Source: MH13 sp040219355
GTDB taxonomy: Bacteria; Pseudomonadota; Alphaproteobacteria; Rhizobiales; MH13
DNA length: 64,000 bases
Assembly (NCBI GenBank): GCA_040219355.1
Contig: JAVJSN010000015.1
Location: 558,001-622,000 of the forward strand
Direction: 5' to 3'
Part shown: piece after piece, positions 1 through 8,266 of the stretch
Numbering within the stretch: the first letter of the stretch is position 1
How the letters are laid out: every line of letters begins with the position of its first letter
The notes under the pieces: model-generated
What the model was told of the DNA's origin: nothing
Seen by the model: the letters and a program-made list of their open reading frames with translations, nothing else
Database searches by the model: none
Program-made: the position numbers and the translations under genes

Positions 1-52
1 CACGAAGAGCATCGCTGACCAAAACATCGTATCGGATCAAATCATCGGACAT
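1..52 (-). CDS. sspB: SspB-family ClpXP adaptor, N-terminal fragment (cut by window edge)
   Basis: Only 17 codons lie inside the window. Reading leftward from ATG at 52 they give MSDDLIRYDVLVSDALR, which fits the start of alphaproteobacterial SspB proteins (IRYD-L--DALR). SspB binds ssrA-tagged proteins and hands them to the ClpXP protease. The gene follows the tmRNA gene on the same strand, a meaningful pairing because ssrA makes the tag that SspB reads. An in-frame ATG at 61 is an alternative start; neither has a strong ribosome site. The call rests on a short stretch plus context. Confidence 0.7.
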   Translation of the reverse strand, partial: MSDDLIRYDVLVSDALR

Positions 53-149
53 GAGTCGCATACTGCAACGCTTCGCTGGGCTTGCAAAGAGCGATTTACG
101 TCAACATGCATGCGCGATGATGACGCTTGTGTGAAATCAGGGAGGATTA

Positions 150-478
150 GTGCAGGCTTCTGTTGCCAGGTGCCTGCGGACCCCGACCACCAGGGGCTAA
201 CCTAGTGGGAGTTTAAGTCGGTATTACAAACTGCGTTACGCAGCCTGTGCAACCGGAGCATAGTTGTCATTTGCAACTACAAAATGGTCCGATAACGGCG
301 GAACCATGCCGAACGAAAGAACACCCTTTACGCCCTCGTCGATCCTATTTCGCCCCCACAAAAAATGTCCCAAACCATTGAGGCCGCAACACTTTATGGT
401 GGAGGCGCCGGGTACCGCCCCCGGGTCCGATAGGTTTATTACGATGACCGTTTATCGTCATAGCCGGTTGCCCGGCAC
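150..478 (-). ncRNA. ssrA: Transfer-messenger RNA, circularly permuted two-piece form
   Basis: Read on the minus strand, the acceptor piece comes first (about 478 to 397). It starts with a GCCGG-GCAA-CCGGC hairpin and ends with CGCCTCC (407-401) and an encoded ACCA (400-397). About 39 nt of intervening sequence follow, then the coding piece from 357, starting GGGGGCG (357-351) and GAAATAGGATCGACG. GGGGGCG pairs fully with CGCCTCC and keeps the G3-U70 wobble that alanyl-tRNA synthetase recognises. The tag frame at 274-236 encodes ANDNYAPVAQAA and a stop. GC-rich stems near 152-196 close the coding piece. The order acceptor, spacer, coding piece is the permuted type known from alphaproteobacteria. 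tmRNA rescues stalled ribosomes and tags the product for ClpXP. Outer ends are approximate. Confidence 0.93.
236..274 (-). other. tmRNA tag reading frame (ANDNYAPVAQAA, stop)
   Basis: Inside ssrA, the resume codon GCA (274-272) is followed by AAT GAC AAC TAT GCT CCG GTT GCA CAG GCT GCG and TAA (238-236). The AND-N start and the AA end are the usual SspB-binding and ClpX-binding parts of ssrA tags in alphaproteobacteria. Confidence 0.92.
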
Positions 479-482
479 CACC

Positions 483-510
483 AATATAAGCGCGATTGGT
501 GGCTTTTCAA
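483..510 (-). promoter_or_regulatory. Sigma-70-type promoter of ssrA
   Basis: On the minus strand TTGAAA (510-505) is followed after 16 nt by TATATT (488-483). Transcription would start near 476, at the first hairpin of the tmRNA acceptor piece. The placement between the upstream terminator and the RNA start supports it. Confidence 0.55.
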
Positions 511-515
511 AGCAA

Positions 516-555
516 GAAACAAAAAAGCACGCATCGCTGAAAGCGAAGCGTGCTT
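516..555 (-). terminator. Rho-independent terminator of the chemoreceptor gene
   Basis: Minus-strand stem AAGCACGC (555-548) with GCGTGCTT (532-525), an inner TCGCT/AGCGA stem and a 3-nt loop, then a T-rich run (526-516). It lies 28 nt past the chemoreceptor stop codon and insulates ssrA. Confidence 0.8.
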
Positions 556-582
556 GATCAACGACATTTGGCGCCAAAGCGT

Positions 583-2733
583 TTAGGCAGCTGCCACCGC
601 ACGTAGGAACGACGATACGGTATCATTGAGGCGTTTGGTGTTCTCCGTCACCGATTCAGCGGCGGTGTTGACCTCATCGGCTGATTGCGCCGTTTGCGTG
701 GTGGCTTGTGTCACCGCATGAATGTTTCCGACAACGCTTTGGGTGCCGGTGGCGGCCTGTGCTACATTATGGCTGATCTCGTCAGTCGCTGCGCCCTGCT
801 CTTCAACCGAGGCGGCAATGCTGGACATGTACTGATCCACGTCGCCCATGGTCGCGGTGATCTGGTTGATTGCGCCAACGGCCTCCTGGGTTGATGACTG
901 GATTTCGCTGATCTGCGCAGCGATATCGCCGGTCGCCTTGGCCGTTTGTTCTGCAAGGCCTTTAACCTCCGAGGCGACGACGGCAAAGCCTTTGCCGGCC
1001 TCACCGGCGCGTGCTGCCTCGATGGTGGCATTGAGCGCGAGTAGGTTGGTCTGTTCGGCAATGTCCTGGATGAGCGATATCACATTGCCGATAGCGTTGG
1101 CTGTTTCAGCCAGTTTTTCCACCTGCGCGTTCGTCGCCTGTGCATGCGTCGCCGCGCTTCCGACCACTTCGGTGGTCTTGGCCACCTGGCGTCCGATCTC
1201 GGTGATGGATGCCGACAGTTCTTCAGCAGCGGCAGCGACCGTTTGAACGTTGGTCGACGCTTCTTCGGAAGCAGCGGCCGCGCTGGAAGCCTGTTGATCG
1301 GTGTCGCTGGCGACGTTCGACAGCGTTCCAGCGGCGGCGGTCATCGATTGCGCATTGGCGGAGACTGCTTCGACAACAGCTTCAACGTCGACCTTGAAGT
1401 CAGCGATGAGCTTGTCAATTTCCTGTTGGCGGGCACGGCGTTCGGCGGCGGCCTGCGCGCTTTCGCCTTCAAGGCGTTCGCGTTCCAGCATGGCGTCGCG
1501 GAACACAGCGACGGCCTTGGACATGTCGCCCAACTCGTCGGAACGTTCGGCGCCTTCAAGCGCGATCGACGTGTTTCCACTGGCCAGTTCGCCCATCTCG
1601 CGCACCAAAGTGTTGATCGGCCGCGTTATTGAGCGGGAGAGAAAAAACCCAATTACGCCAACAAGAAGGACAAGCGCCGCGCCAATCATCAGCATGCGGT
1701 TGCGGATCGCGTGGATGGGCGCCATCTTTTCGGCCATGGACTTCATGGCCACGACTGCATAGTCGACACCTTCGAACGCAAAGCTGTTGGCATAGGCCTG
1801 CATTTCCTCGCCGCGATAGAAGGGCGCGCGGGCCGATGCGGACCCGTCGGTGAAGGTAGCATTCAACAGATCCCCATCGAAGCGGGTGGCAAGAATATCG
1901 TTGGCCTCGGTCCAAGTGCTGTCATTGCGCAACAGACCATCCGGACCGACCAGCGCCACTTCGCCGGACTCGCCAAGCCCACCGACTTCAGCGAACAGCG
2001 CGTTGATGGCATCGACGGGCATCTGGTAGGCGATCACGCCCACCATCTGGTCGGCTTGGTCCCTGACTGCGTGGGCGACAAAACTCGCCGGAGCATCGGC
2101 GCTCGGCCCATAAGGTGCGAAATCTTCAAAAGCGATTGGTGCACTGGCTGGGGCGTTGAGGGCGGCGCGGAACACCTCACCAAGATCGCTGTCTGCCCAA
2201 ACGTCGGCGCCGGGCGCGCTGAAATTCGTGGCGAAATCGGCCTCTTTGAACACCGAGTAGATCAAGTTGCCGTCGGTATCAAACAGGAAGACGTCATAAT
2301 AGCCGTTCGATTCCTGGAGTTCGCGAAACCAAGGATGGTAGGAACCGTGAATGGAATCGTACATCTGCCCGCTGGCTGCCTGGTCGAGCAGGTGCTTCTC
2401 ACCGGTCGGATGGGGATTGTCTGTGATGTAGGCTGCCTGAAGCGTTTCGGTCGGCGTATCCATGATCATCCAGGCCCGTTTGAAGCCGTTGATCGCCTGC
2501 GCCGTCACCGGGTTGGTTGCAACCGAATGCAAGTCGCGTTCAATCGTATGCATATAGTTGACAAACGTGTCGCGAGCGGTTTCGGCCGACGCTTCAAGGT
2601 GCTGCTGGCTGATGGTCGCCATGCTGCTGCTGGCCGTTAGAAAGCTGGCTGTGCCGATGCCTGTTCCGACGAGCAAAGCTCCTCCAACGATGATGACAGG
2701 CAGTTTGTTCGAGATGCGTAAAAACTGTCTCAT
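583..2733 (-). CDS. Methyl-accepting chemotaxis protein with large periplasmic sensor
   Basis: A 716-residue chemoreceptor that would report periplasmic ligands to CheA/CheW. The start at 2733 (MRQFLRISNK) has GGGGGA seven bases upstream; a longer frame to 3030 looks non-coding. Membrane segment 1 is about residues 11-33, a roughly 310-residue periplasmic region resembling Cache sensors follows, membrane segment 2 is about 347-366, then HAMP to about 420 and the methyl-accepting signalling domain to the end. The hairpin tip carries the near-invariant core IAEQTNLLALNATIEAARAG. There is no C-terminal CheR-binding pentapeptide; the protein ends RAVAAA. It is monocistronic with its own terminator. 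The ligand is unknown. Confidence 0.93.
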   Translation of the reverse strand: MRQFLRISNKLPVIIVGGALLVGTGIGTASFLTASSSMATISQQHLEASAETARDTFVNYMHTIERDLHSVATNPVTAQAINGFKRAWMIMDTPTETLQAAYITDNPHPTGEKHLLDQAASGQMYDSIHGSYHPWFRELQESNGYYDVFLFDTDGNLIYSVFKEADFATNFSAPGADVWADSDLGEVFRAALNAPASAPIAFEDFAPYGPSADAPASFVAHAVRDQADQMVGVIAYQMPVDAINALFAEVGGLGESGEVALVGPDGLLRNDSTWTEANDILATRFDGDLLNATFTDGSASARAPFYRGEEMQAYANSFAFEGVDYAVVAMKSMAEKMAPIHAIRNRMLMIGAALVLLVGVIGFFLSRSITRPINTLVREMGELASGNTSIALEGAERSDELGDMSKAVAVFRDAMLERERLEGESAQAAAERRARQQEIDKLIADFKVDVEAVVEAVSANAQSMTAAAGTLSNVASDTDQQASSAAAASEEASTNVQTVAAAAEELSASITEIGRQVAKTTEVVGSAATHAQATNAQVEKLAETANAIGNVISLIQDIAEQTNLLALNATIEAARAGEAGKGFAVVASEVKGLAEQTAKATGDIAAQISEIQSSTQEAVGAINQITATMGDVDQYMSSIAASVEEQGAATDEISHNVAQAATGTQSVVGNIHAVTQATTQTAQSADEVNTAAESVTENTKRLNDTVSSFLRAVAAA

Positions 2734-3032
2734 AGTATCCCCCGTATGACCCCGTGCATGCTGCGCCGAGCCATGAAATGCGGCGCGAAAGCTAATGGTC
2801 TTAATAAGGTTTGGTCGGTTAATCGTTGGTGAATTTATTTGGTTTTCGGGCGGAAACGGCCCGGCTAGCCTGAAAAAATCGCGGTTTTCTGCATGCGTAT
2901 GCGCCGTGGGGCGACGATCGCTCTCTGAGATTGCACGCCTTTGTGAAACTGTAGCTGGTCTTGGTGATTGGACTTCGCGGCCGTCTGTTGGCAGCTTCGG
3001 TGCAACACATATTTCGCTTTTGGAGAGCACCC
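2734..3032. other. Divergent intergenic region
   Basis: About 300 bases between the divergent chemoreceptor and YHS gene, including the ribosome site GGAGAG at 3022-3027 for the plus-strand gene. It must hold both promoters, but I see no convincing -35/-10 pair or palindrome. Confidence 0.4.
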
Positions 3033-3530
3033 ATGTTTCAGACAGATAAAGTTTGCGTCAATGTCGTTGAACCAACGCGGCGCGGCGCCTTGCGCATCCT
3101 CACACTGGGTTTTGCCGCAGCAACCGCCACTATGATCAGCGCACGCACGGCGCGGGCGCGCATTTTCACCGGCTTCATTGAAGGCACTGCCGTTGGCGGC
3201 TTTGATGCGGTCGCCTACCACACGCAAGGCGAGGCCGTGCCGGGTGATCCAGCCGTCACGCTATCGCATGAGGGCGCCACATGGCGCTTTACCAGCGAGG
3301 CCAACCGCGCGCTTTTTGAGGCCAACCCCGATGCCTATGCGCCTGAATATGGTGGGCACTGTGCGTGGGCGACAGCGCAGGGCTATCTGGCGCAGGGCGA
3401 TCCGGAAATCTGGCGCATCTTTGATGGCCGCCTGTTCCTGAATGCGACGCAGGGCGTTAACCGCCGTTGGTTGCGCGATGTCGAGGGCTTCATCGTGCAA
3501 GCCGATGCCAACTGGCCGAGCTTAAAATAG
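3033..3530 (+). CDS. YHS domain-containing exported protein
   Basis: 165 residues. The N-terminus has TRRGALRILTLG followed by a hydrophobic stretch to about residue 35, which looks like a twin-arginine signal. The rest matches the YHS-domain pattern common in alphaproteobacteria: VGGFDAVAYH, then FTSEANRALFEANPDAYAPEYGGHCAWA, then DPEIWRIFDGRLFLN. YHS domains are linked to metal handling, and the Cys in GGHCAWA is conserved; the substrate is unknown. Start chosen at ATG 3033 because GGAGAG precedes it; an upstream frame to 2961 lacks a site. Confidence 0.85.
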   Translation: MFQTDKVCVNVVEPTRRGALRILTLGFAAATATMISARTARARIFTGFIEGTAVGGFDAVAYHTQGEAVPGDPAVTLSHEGATWRFTSEANRALFEANPDAYAPEYGGHCAWATAQGYLAQGDPEIWRIFDGRLFLNATQGVNRRWLRDVEGFIVQADANWPSLK

Positions 3531-3612
3531 GCGCACAATTGCCACGTTTCCTGATCATGCAGCCTGAAGCGCCAGTGCCACTGGCCGGGTTGATACTAAG
3601 GGAGACGGGTCG

Positions 3613-3936
3613 ATGGCCGATTATTTAGCTGATGTGAAAAAGTTCGCTTCCAATGTCGATGAAGCGGCCGTGAACGGCATCGTGCGGCATTTGGGGATTG
3701 CGCTGCGCAGCCTTGATGCGTCGATGGTCGCCTGCTCGGACCCCAGCGAACTGGCCCGTATCCGTGATGGGTTCTGCCGGAAAAAACTGAAGCTTGACGA
3801 CGCCGATGATGCGGTCGATGGCGCGATTCAGTCGGTTTGCGATACGATGAAGGCAGACACCAGCAAGGCGCGTGTGACCTTCTATTATCTGCTGGCTGAA
3901 CATTACGGAAAACTCGACTTTTTCCACAAAAAGTGA
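3613..3936 (+). CDS. DUF2853 family protein
   Basis: 107 residues, mostly helical and charged, matching the small conserved DUF2853 family by its start MADYLADVKKFA, the central FCRKKLKL and the end YYLLAEHYGKLDFF. Soluble and probably cytoplasmic; no function is established. GGGAGA at 3600-3605 precedes the ATG. It sits 105 bases upstream of thyA on the same strand and may share transcription. Confidence 0.85.
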   Translation: MADYLADVKKFASNVDEAAVNGIVRHLGIALRSLDASMVACSDPSELARIRDGFCRKKLKLDDADDAVDGAIQSVCDTMKADTSKARVTFYYLLAEHYGKLDFFHKK

Positions 3937-4041
3937 TCGCGGCAGCGCCCTGAGTAAGGGCGATTGGTTTAAGGTTTGAAGGGCGCGTTGCGGGCTGGGA
4001 ATCAGCTTAAGCTTTGCGCCCTTTTGTCTGGAGATGCTGCG

Positions 4042-4836
4042 ATGCGCGCCTATCACGATCTGCTCGACCATGTGCTGAATACCGGCGTCACCCGGATGGA
4101 CCGCACCGGAACCGGTACACGTTCGGTGTTCGGCTATCAGATGCGCTTTGATCTGGCCGACGGTTTTCCGATGGTCACGACAAAAAAGCTGCATTTGCGC
4201 TCGATTATCCATGAACTTCTGTGGTTTTTGGCGGGCGACACCAACATCGCCTATCTGAAGGCCAACAAGGTTTCGATCTGGGATGAGTGGGCCGACGAAA
4301 ACGGTGAGCTTGGCCCGGTTTACGGCAAGCAATGGCGGTCTTGGGCGGCGCCATCGGGCGATAGCATCGATCAGATTTCCAAGCTGCTGGAGAGCCTCAC
4401 CAAAAATCCGGATTCGCGCCGTCATATTGTGTCGGCCTGGAACCCTGCTGATGTGGATGACATGGCGCTGCCGCCCTGCCACTGCCTGTTCCAGTTTTAT
4501 GTGGCCGAGGGCAAGCTCTCCTGCCAACTCTACCAGCGTTCGGCAGACATCTTTTTGGGTGTGCCGTTCAACATCGCGTCCTATGCGCTGCTCACGCACA
4601 TGATCGCGCAGGTGGTTGGGCTGAAGGTCGGTGACTTCGTCCACACGTTCGGCGACGCGCATCTTTATCTCAACCATATCGAGCAGGCGGAACTTCAGCT
4701 GTCGCGGGCGCCCCGCGCGTTGCCGACGCTGAAACTTGACCCAGCTGTCAGCAGTCTTTTCGACTTCCGCTATGATCACATCACGATAGAGGGCTATGAT
4801 CCGCACCCTGCCATTAAGGCACCGATTGCTGTTTAG
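4042..4836 (+). CDS. thyA: Thymidylate synthase (ThyA type)
   Basis: 264 residues, the same length as the E. coli enzyme. Converts dUMP to dTMP using methylenetetrahydrofolate and releases dihydrofolate. The catalytic Cys is at 146 in ALPPCHCLFQFYV, and RSADIFLGVPFNIASYALLTHM follows as the dUMP and folate site. Start at 4042 (MRAYHDLL) has GGAG at 4030-4033; the longer frame to 3976 is rejected. It leads a tight thyA-GST-folA set, so the dihydrofolate it makes is recycled by the enzyme two genes down. Confidence 0.97.
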   Translation: MRAYHDLLDHVLNTGVTRMDRTGTGTRSVFGYQMRFDLADGFPMVTTKKLHLRSIIHELLWFLAGDTNIAYLKANKVSIWDEWADENGELGPVYGKQWRSWAAPSGDSIDQISKLLESLTKNPDSRRHIVSAWNPADVDDMALPPCHCLFQFYVAEGKLSCQLYQRSADIFLGVPFNIASYALLTHMIAQVVGLKVGDFVHTFGDAHLYLNHIEQAELQLSRAPRALPTLKLDPAVSSLFDFRYDHITIEGYDPHPAIKAPIAV

Positions 4837-4845
4837 GAGCCCCTT

Positions 4846-5424
4846 ATGCTGACGCTTGTTCACGCCCCCATGTCGCGCTCGGAAATGATGCGCGTGATTT
4901 TGGAGGAGCTTGGCGCTGATTACGAAGTTCGCGAGGTTTCGGTTTATCGCCGCGATGGTTCTGGCGGCGAGGACCCCACTAACCCGCATCCGCACAAGCA
5001 GGTGCCAGCCTTGATCCACAATGATGCTGTGATCTGGGAGCAGTCGGCCATTGCGATCTATCTGTCAGAGCTTTACCCAGACTCGCCCCTGGTGCGCGCG
5101 CCCGGCCATCCTGAGCGCGGGCCGTTCCTGTCTTGGATCAGCTGGTATGCGGCAACGTTCGAGCATGCGTTGATCGCCAAATTTGACGGCGTCATCGAGA
5201 CCGATCCTGGCAAAAAACGCATGTATGAGCGGGTCAACGCGCTGGTGGAGACGCAGCTCGCCGCACATGATTATCTGATGGGCGACGCGCCAACGATCCC
5301 AGACTTTTTCCTGGCTGGCGCGCTGAATTTCGTGCGTGAACTGCTGCCGCAAAGTGACGTTCTGGACGCGTATGCCACGCGCATGGATCGCCCTATTGCC
5401 CGTCGGTTGCGCGGACAAGGTTAG
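4846..5424 (+). CDS. Glutathione S-transferase-like protein
   Basis: 192 residues with a thioredoxin-like N-terminal domain (LVHAPMSRSEMMRVILEELGADYE, a KQVPALI cis-proline turn, then WEQSAIAIYLSELYP) and a helical C-terminal domain. The C-terminal part resembles the usual GST fold with PTIPDF. The start overlaps thyA translation signals: AGGAG at 4835-4839 lies across the thyA stop. It sits 9 bases after thyA and 3 before folA. The substrate is unknown; a direct role in folate metabolism is not implied. Confidence 0.85.
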   Translation: MLTLVHAPMSRSEMMRVILEELGADYEVREVSVYRRDGSGGEDPTNPHPHKQVPALIHNDAVIWEQSAIAIYLSELYPDSPLVRAPGHPERGPFLSWISWYAATFEHALIAKFDGVIETDPGKKRMYERVNALVETQLAAHDYLMGDAPTIPDFFLAGALNFVRELLPQSDVLDAYATRMDRPIARRLRGQG

Positions 5425-5427
5425 CTG

Positions 5428-5946
5428 ATGAGCGAGCTCGTTTTGATTGCCGCCGTCGCGCGCAATGGCGTGATTGGGCGCGACAATGATTTGCCGTTTC
5501 GCCTACCAACGGACCTGAAGCATTTCAAAGCGCTAACGCTCGGCCATCCGGTTCTGATGGGCCGTGCGACGTACGAAAGCATTGGTAGACCGTTGCCTGG
5601 GCGGCCCAACCTTGTGGTCTCAGGCGACCCAAATTTTCGTGCTGAAGGTTGCGAGGTCTATTCTGATCTTGATACCGCCATTGAGCGCGGTAAAATGCTG
5701 GCCGATGGTTTGGGCCACGGGCCAGGCAAACCTGCGCTCTTCATTATCGGTGGCGGCCAGATTTACGCTCAAACAATTGACGAGGCCGACCGCCTTGAAA
5801 TTACTCATGTGGAAATGGATGCCGATGGCAGCACGGCTTTCCCAGTGATCGATCCAAAAAAATGGACGGTTACGGCCAGCGAATCTGTGCCGGCTGGCCC
5901 AAAAGATGAAGCCAATATGGTCTTCACCACCTATCGTTCGGCCTAG
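5428..5946 (+). CDS. folA: Dihydrofolate reductase
   Basis: 172 residues. Reduces dihydrofolate to tetrahydrofolate with NADPH, regenerating the cofactor used by ThyA just upstream. NGVIGRDNDLP, the acidic Asp29 in TDLKHFK, the NADPH motif VLMGRATYESIGRPLPGRPN and the IIGGGQIYAQ strand are all present. The position usually held by the active-site loop Trp (LPW) is Phe24 here (LPFRLP). The GST stop is 3 bases upstream, so the genes are probably co-translated. Confidence 0.95.
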   Translation: MSELVLIAAVARNGVIGRDNDLPFRLPTDLKHFKALTLGHPVLMGRATYESIGRPLPGRPNLVVSGDPNFRAEGCEVYSDLDTAIERGKMLADGLGHGPGKPALFIIGGGQIYAQTIDEADRLEITHVEMDADGSTAFPVIDPKKWTVTASESVPAGPKDEANMVFTTYRSA

Positions 5947-6027
5947 CTGCAAACCAGCCAGCCTGCGACCAAACGGTGCAAACTTAACCTAAGGTGTCGA
6001 AAAAGCGGCAACAAACGGCGGTTGGCG

Positions 6028-6056
6028 CTTGAAAGATGTGCGTTTGCGGACCATGT
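6028..6056 (+). promoter_or_regulatory. Candidate heat-shock (RpoH) promoter for hflKC-degP
   Basis: CTTGAAA at 6028-6034, then 14 bases, then GACCATGT at 6049-6056. This matches the sigma-32 pattern CTTGAAA-N13-15-CCCCATNT at all seven -35 bases and 6 of 8 -10 bases. It lies about 90 bases before hflK, the first gene of a protein-quality operon, the expected target of such a factor. Confidence 0.5.
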
Positions 6057-6143
6057 CCGTACGCACAATCGCGGATAAATGTATGCGATGCGCCTGATGC
6101 TTTTTAAAGCGCAGGTGACGTTGCGGTGTGAGAAAGGAAGCAC

Positions 6144-7304
6144 ATGCCTTGGAATAACCAATCGGGTGGCAGTGGCGGCCCTTGGGGTGGCGGTGGCGGC
6201 CCATGGGGTTCCGGCGGGGGCAGTGGCCCCGGTCGTGGCAACAATGGATCTGGTGGACAGGGAGGCGGCGGCCAACCACCCGATCTTGAGGAAATGATCC
6301 GCAAGGGCCAGGACCGATTGAAATCCATTCTGCCCAGTGGTGGTGGTTCCGGTGGTGGGGTAGGCGCAAGCCGTGGCCTCATCGTGCTGGTCGTGCTGAT
6401 TGCTCTGGTGTTTGTCGGCTACAACTTCTTCACCTTCCGCGTACAGCCTGATCAGCAGGGCGTCGTTTTGCGTTTTGGTGAATTTGATCGCCAGGCGCAG
6501 CCGGGTTTGAACTTCCGCTTGCCACCGCTGATTGAACAGGTTTTCACACCGTCGGTAACGACCATCAACCGCGTGGATATTGGTACACGGGTTTCTGGCC
6601 AGTCTTCTGGTGCACGAGACGTACCCGAGGAAAGCTTGATGCTGACCGGTGATGGTAACATCGTCGACATCGATTTCACGGTTTTCTGGCGCATTTCTGA
6701 TGCGTCAGCCTTCCTTTTCAACATCCAGAACCCCGAAGGCTCCGTGCGCGCCGTTGCTGAAAGTGCGATGCGTGAAGTTGTGGGTCGTTCTGAAATTCAG
6801 CCGCTTCTCACCCAAGGTCGTCAGATTACTGAGACGGCTGTGCAAGAGTTGATGCAGGGCGCACTTGATACTTACGGTGCCGGTGTTGAAGTGACACAGG
6901 TTCAGTTGCTGACGGTTGATCCGCCAAGCCAGGTGATCGACGCCTTCCGTGACGTTCAAGCCGCACGCGCTGACAATGAGCGTGTGCAAAACCAAGCGCA
7001 GGCCTATGCCAACCGGGTGATCCCGGAAGCGCGTGGTGAATCGGCGCGTATTTTGGAAGCTGCTACTGCGTACCGCGAACAGACCGTTGCTGAAGCGCGT
7101 GGTCAGGCTGATCGCTTTACCGCTGTGTATCAAGAGTATGTCCAGGCACCGGAAGTGACGCGTCAGCGGCTTTATCTGGAAACGTTGGAGCGGATCTTCC
7201 GCGATAACGACAAGATCATTCTGGATACCAGTGAAGGTGGACAGGGCATCGTGCCTTACCTGCCGCTCAATGAGCTCAACCGCCGCACGGGGGGAACCCA
7301 ATGA
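6144..7304 (+). CDS. hflK: FtsH protease modulator HflK
   Basis: 386 residues. With HflC it forms a large inner-membrane ring around FtsH and tunes its attack on membrane proteins. A long Gly-rich N-terminal tail (about residues 7-45), one membrane segment at about 78-97, then the SPFH/band-7 domain starting FRVQPDQQGVVLRFGEFDRQAQPGLNF, and a C-terminal coiled coil with YLETLERIF. A ribosome site (AAAGGAAG) precedes ATG 6144. The stop overlaps hflC as ATGA. Confidence 0.96.
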   Translation: MPWNNQSGGSGGPWGGGGGPWGSGGGSGPGRGNNGSGGQGGGGQPPDLEEMIRKGQDRLKSILPSGGGSGGGVGASRGLIVLVVLIALVFVGYNFFTFRVQPDQQGVVLRFGEFDRQAQPGLNFRLPPLIEQVFTPSVTTINRVDIGTRVSGQSSGARDVPEESLMLTGDGNIVDIDFTVFWRISDASAFLFNIQNPEGSVRAVAESAMREVVGRSEIQPLLTQGRQITETAVQELMQGALDTYGAGVEVTQVQLLTVDPPSQVIDAFRDVQAARADNERVQNQAQAYANRVIPEARGESARILEAATAYREQTVAEARGQADRFTAVYQEYVQAPEVTRQRLYLETLERIFRDNDKIILDTSEGGQGIVPYLPLNELNRRTGGTQ

Positions 7305-8248
7305 TGAAAAGTCTCTTTGGAGGCGTTGGCCTCTTCATCCTCGTCATTCTGGGCGCTGCGATCTACTCGTCGCTGTTCGTCGTTGATGAGACCGAGCAGG
7401 CGCTTGTGCTGCAGTTCGGTGAGCCTGTGGATGTGGTCCAAGAACCTGGACTGAACTTCAAGCTGCCGTTCGTGCAAAACGTGTCGTATTTCGATCGCCG
7501 GGTTCTTGACCTTGATAGCCCGGCTCAGGAAATCATTGCCGCTGACCAGGAGCGTTTGGTTGTCGATACGTTTGCACGCTATCGCATCACAAACCCGCTT
7601 GCCTTCTTCCAAAATGTCGGAAGCATCGCAGGCGCTCAGTCTCGCTTGTCAACCATCGTCAACTCGGCAACACGCCGTGTGCTCGGTGAGGTGAACTTCA
7701 CCACCATCGTGCGCGATGATCGCGCGACATTGATGAACCGCATTCGCCAGCAGGTGAACCGGGAAGCCAACGCTTTTGGTATGGAAATCGTAGATGTGCG
7801 TATTCGTCGTGCCGATCTTCCTGAAGCCAACAGCCAAGCCATCTTCCAACGCATGCAGACCGAACGTGAGCGTGAAGCCACAGAGATCCGCGCGCAAGGT
7901 GAAGAAGCTGCCCAGCGTATCCGTTCGCGTGCCGATCGTGAGGTCACGGTGCTTGTTGCCGATGCCACACGTGAAGGCGAGCAGATCCGTGGTGAAGGTG
8001 ACGCTGAGCGGACCAACATCTTCGCAACCGCTTTTGGAGCCGATCCGGAGTTCTTCTCCTTCTATCGCTCCATGCAGGCCTATGAAGCTGGCTTTTCTGG
8101 CGGTGCGAGCCTGGTGATTTCACCGGACTCTGACTTCTTCCGCTACTTTGGCGATCAGCAGGGCGGGGACAATACAAGCTCCACCACGCTGAACCCAACG
8201 TCGGGTACGCAAGCTCCTGCACCTGCAGCATCCGCTGCGCAGCAATAG
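7301..8248 (+). CDS. hflC: FtsH protease modulator HflC
   Basis: 315 residues, partner of HflK. One membrane segment at about 5-23, then the SPFH domain (VVDETEQALVLQFGEPVDVVQEPGLNFKLPF) and a charged coiled coil (QTEREREATEIRAQGEEAAQRIRSRAD). The C-terminus ends in a low-complexity Ser/Thr/Ala/Gln tail longer than in E. coli. The start shares ATGA with the hflK stop, a sign of translational coupling that fits an equimolar complex. Confidence 0.96.
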   Translation: MMKSLFGGVGLFILVILGAAIYSSLFVVDETEQALVLQFGEPVDVVQEPGLNFKLPFVQNVSYFDRRVLDLDSPAQEIIAADQERLVVDTFARYRITNPLAFFQNVGSIAGAQSRLSTIVNSATRRVLGEVNFTTIVRDDRATLMNRIRQQVNREANAFGMEIVDVRIRRADLPEANSQAIFQRMQTEREREATEIRAQGEEAAQRIRSRADREVTVLVADATREGEQIRGEGDAERTNIFATAFGADPEFFSFYRSMQAYEAGFSGGASLVISPDSDFFRYFGDQQGGDNTSSTTLNPTSGTQAPAPAASAAQQ

Positions 8249-8266
8249 TTGAAGCCATAGTCAAAG

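Noticed and set aside
264..557. 97-residue plus-strand frame (contains VEAPGTAPGSDRFIT)
   Set aside because: It is the antisense of ssrA and the terminator; such frames across tmRNA genes are commonly misannotated as proteins.
1711..2640. 309-residue plus-strand frame opposite the chemoreceptor gene
   Set aside because: Antisense of a strongly supported coding region; no family-like motif or ribosome site.
3625..5019. 464-residue minus-strand frame opposite DUF2853, thyA and part of the GST gene
   Set aside because: Low-complexity His/Arg-rich shadow of three well-supported genes.
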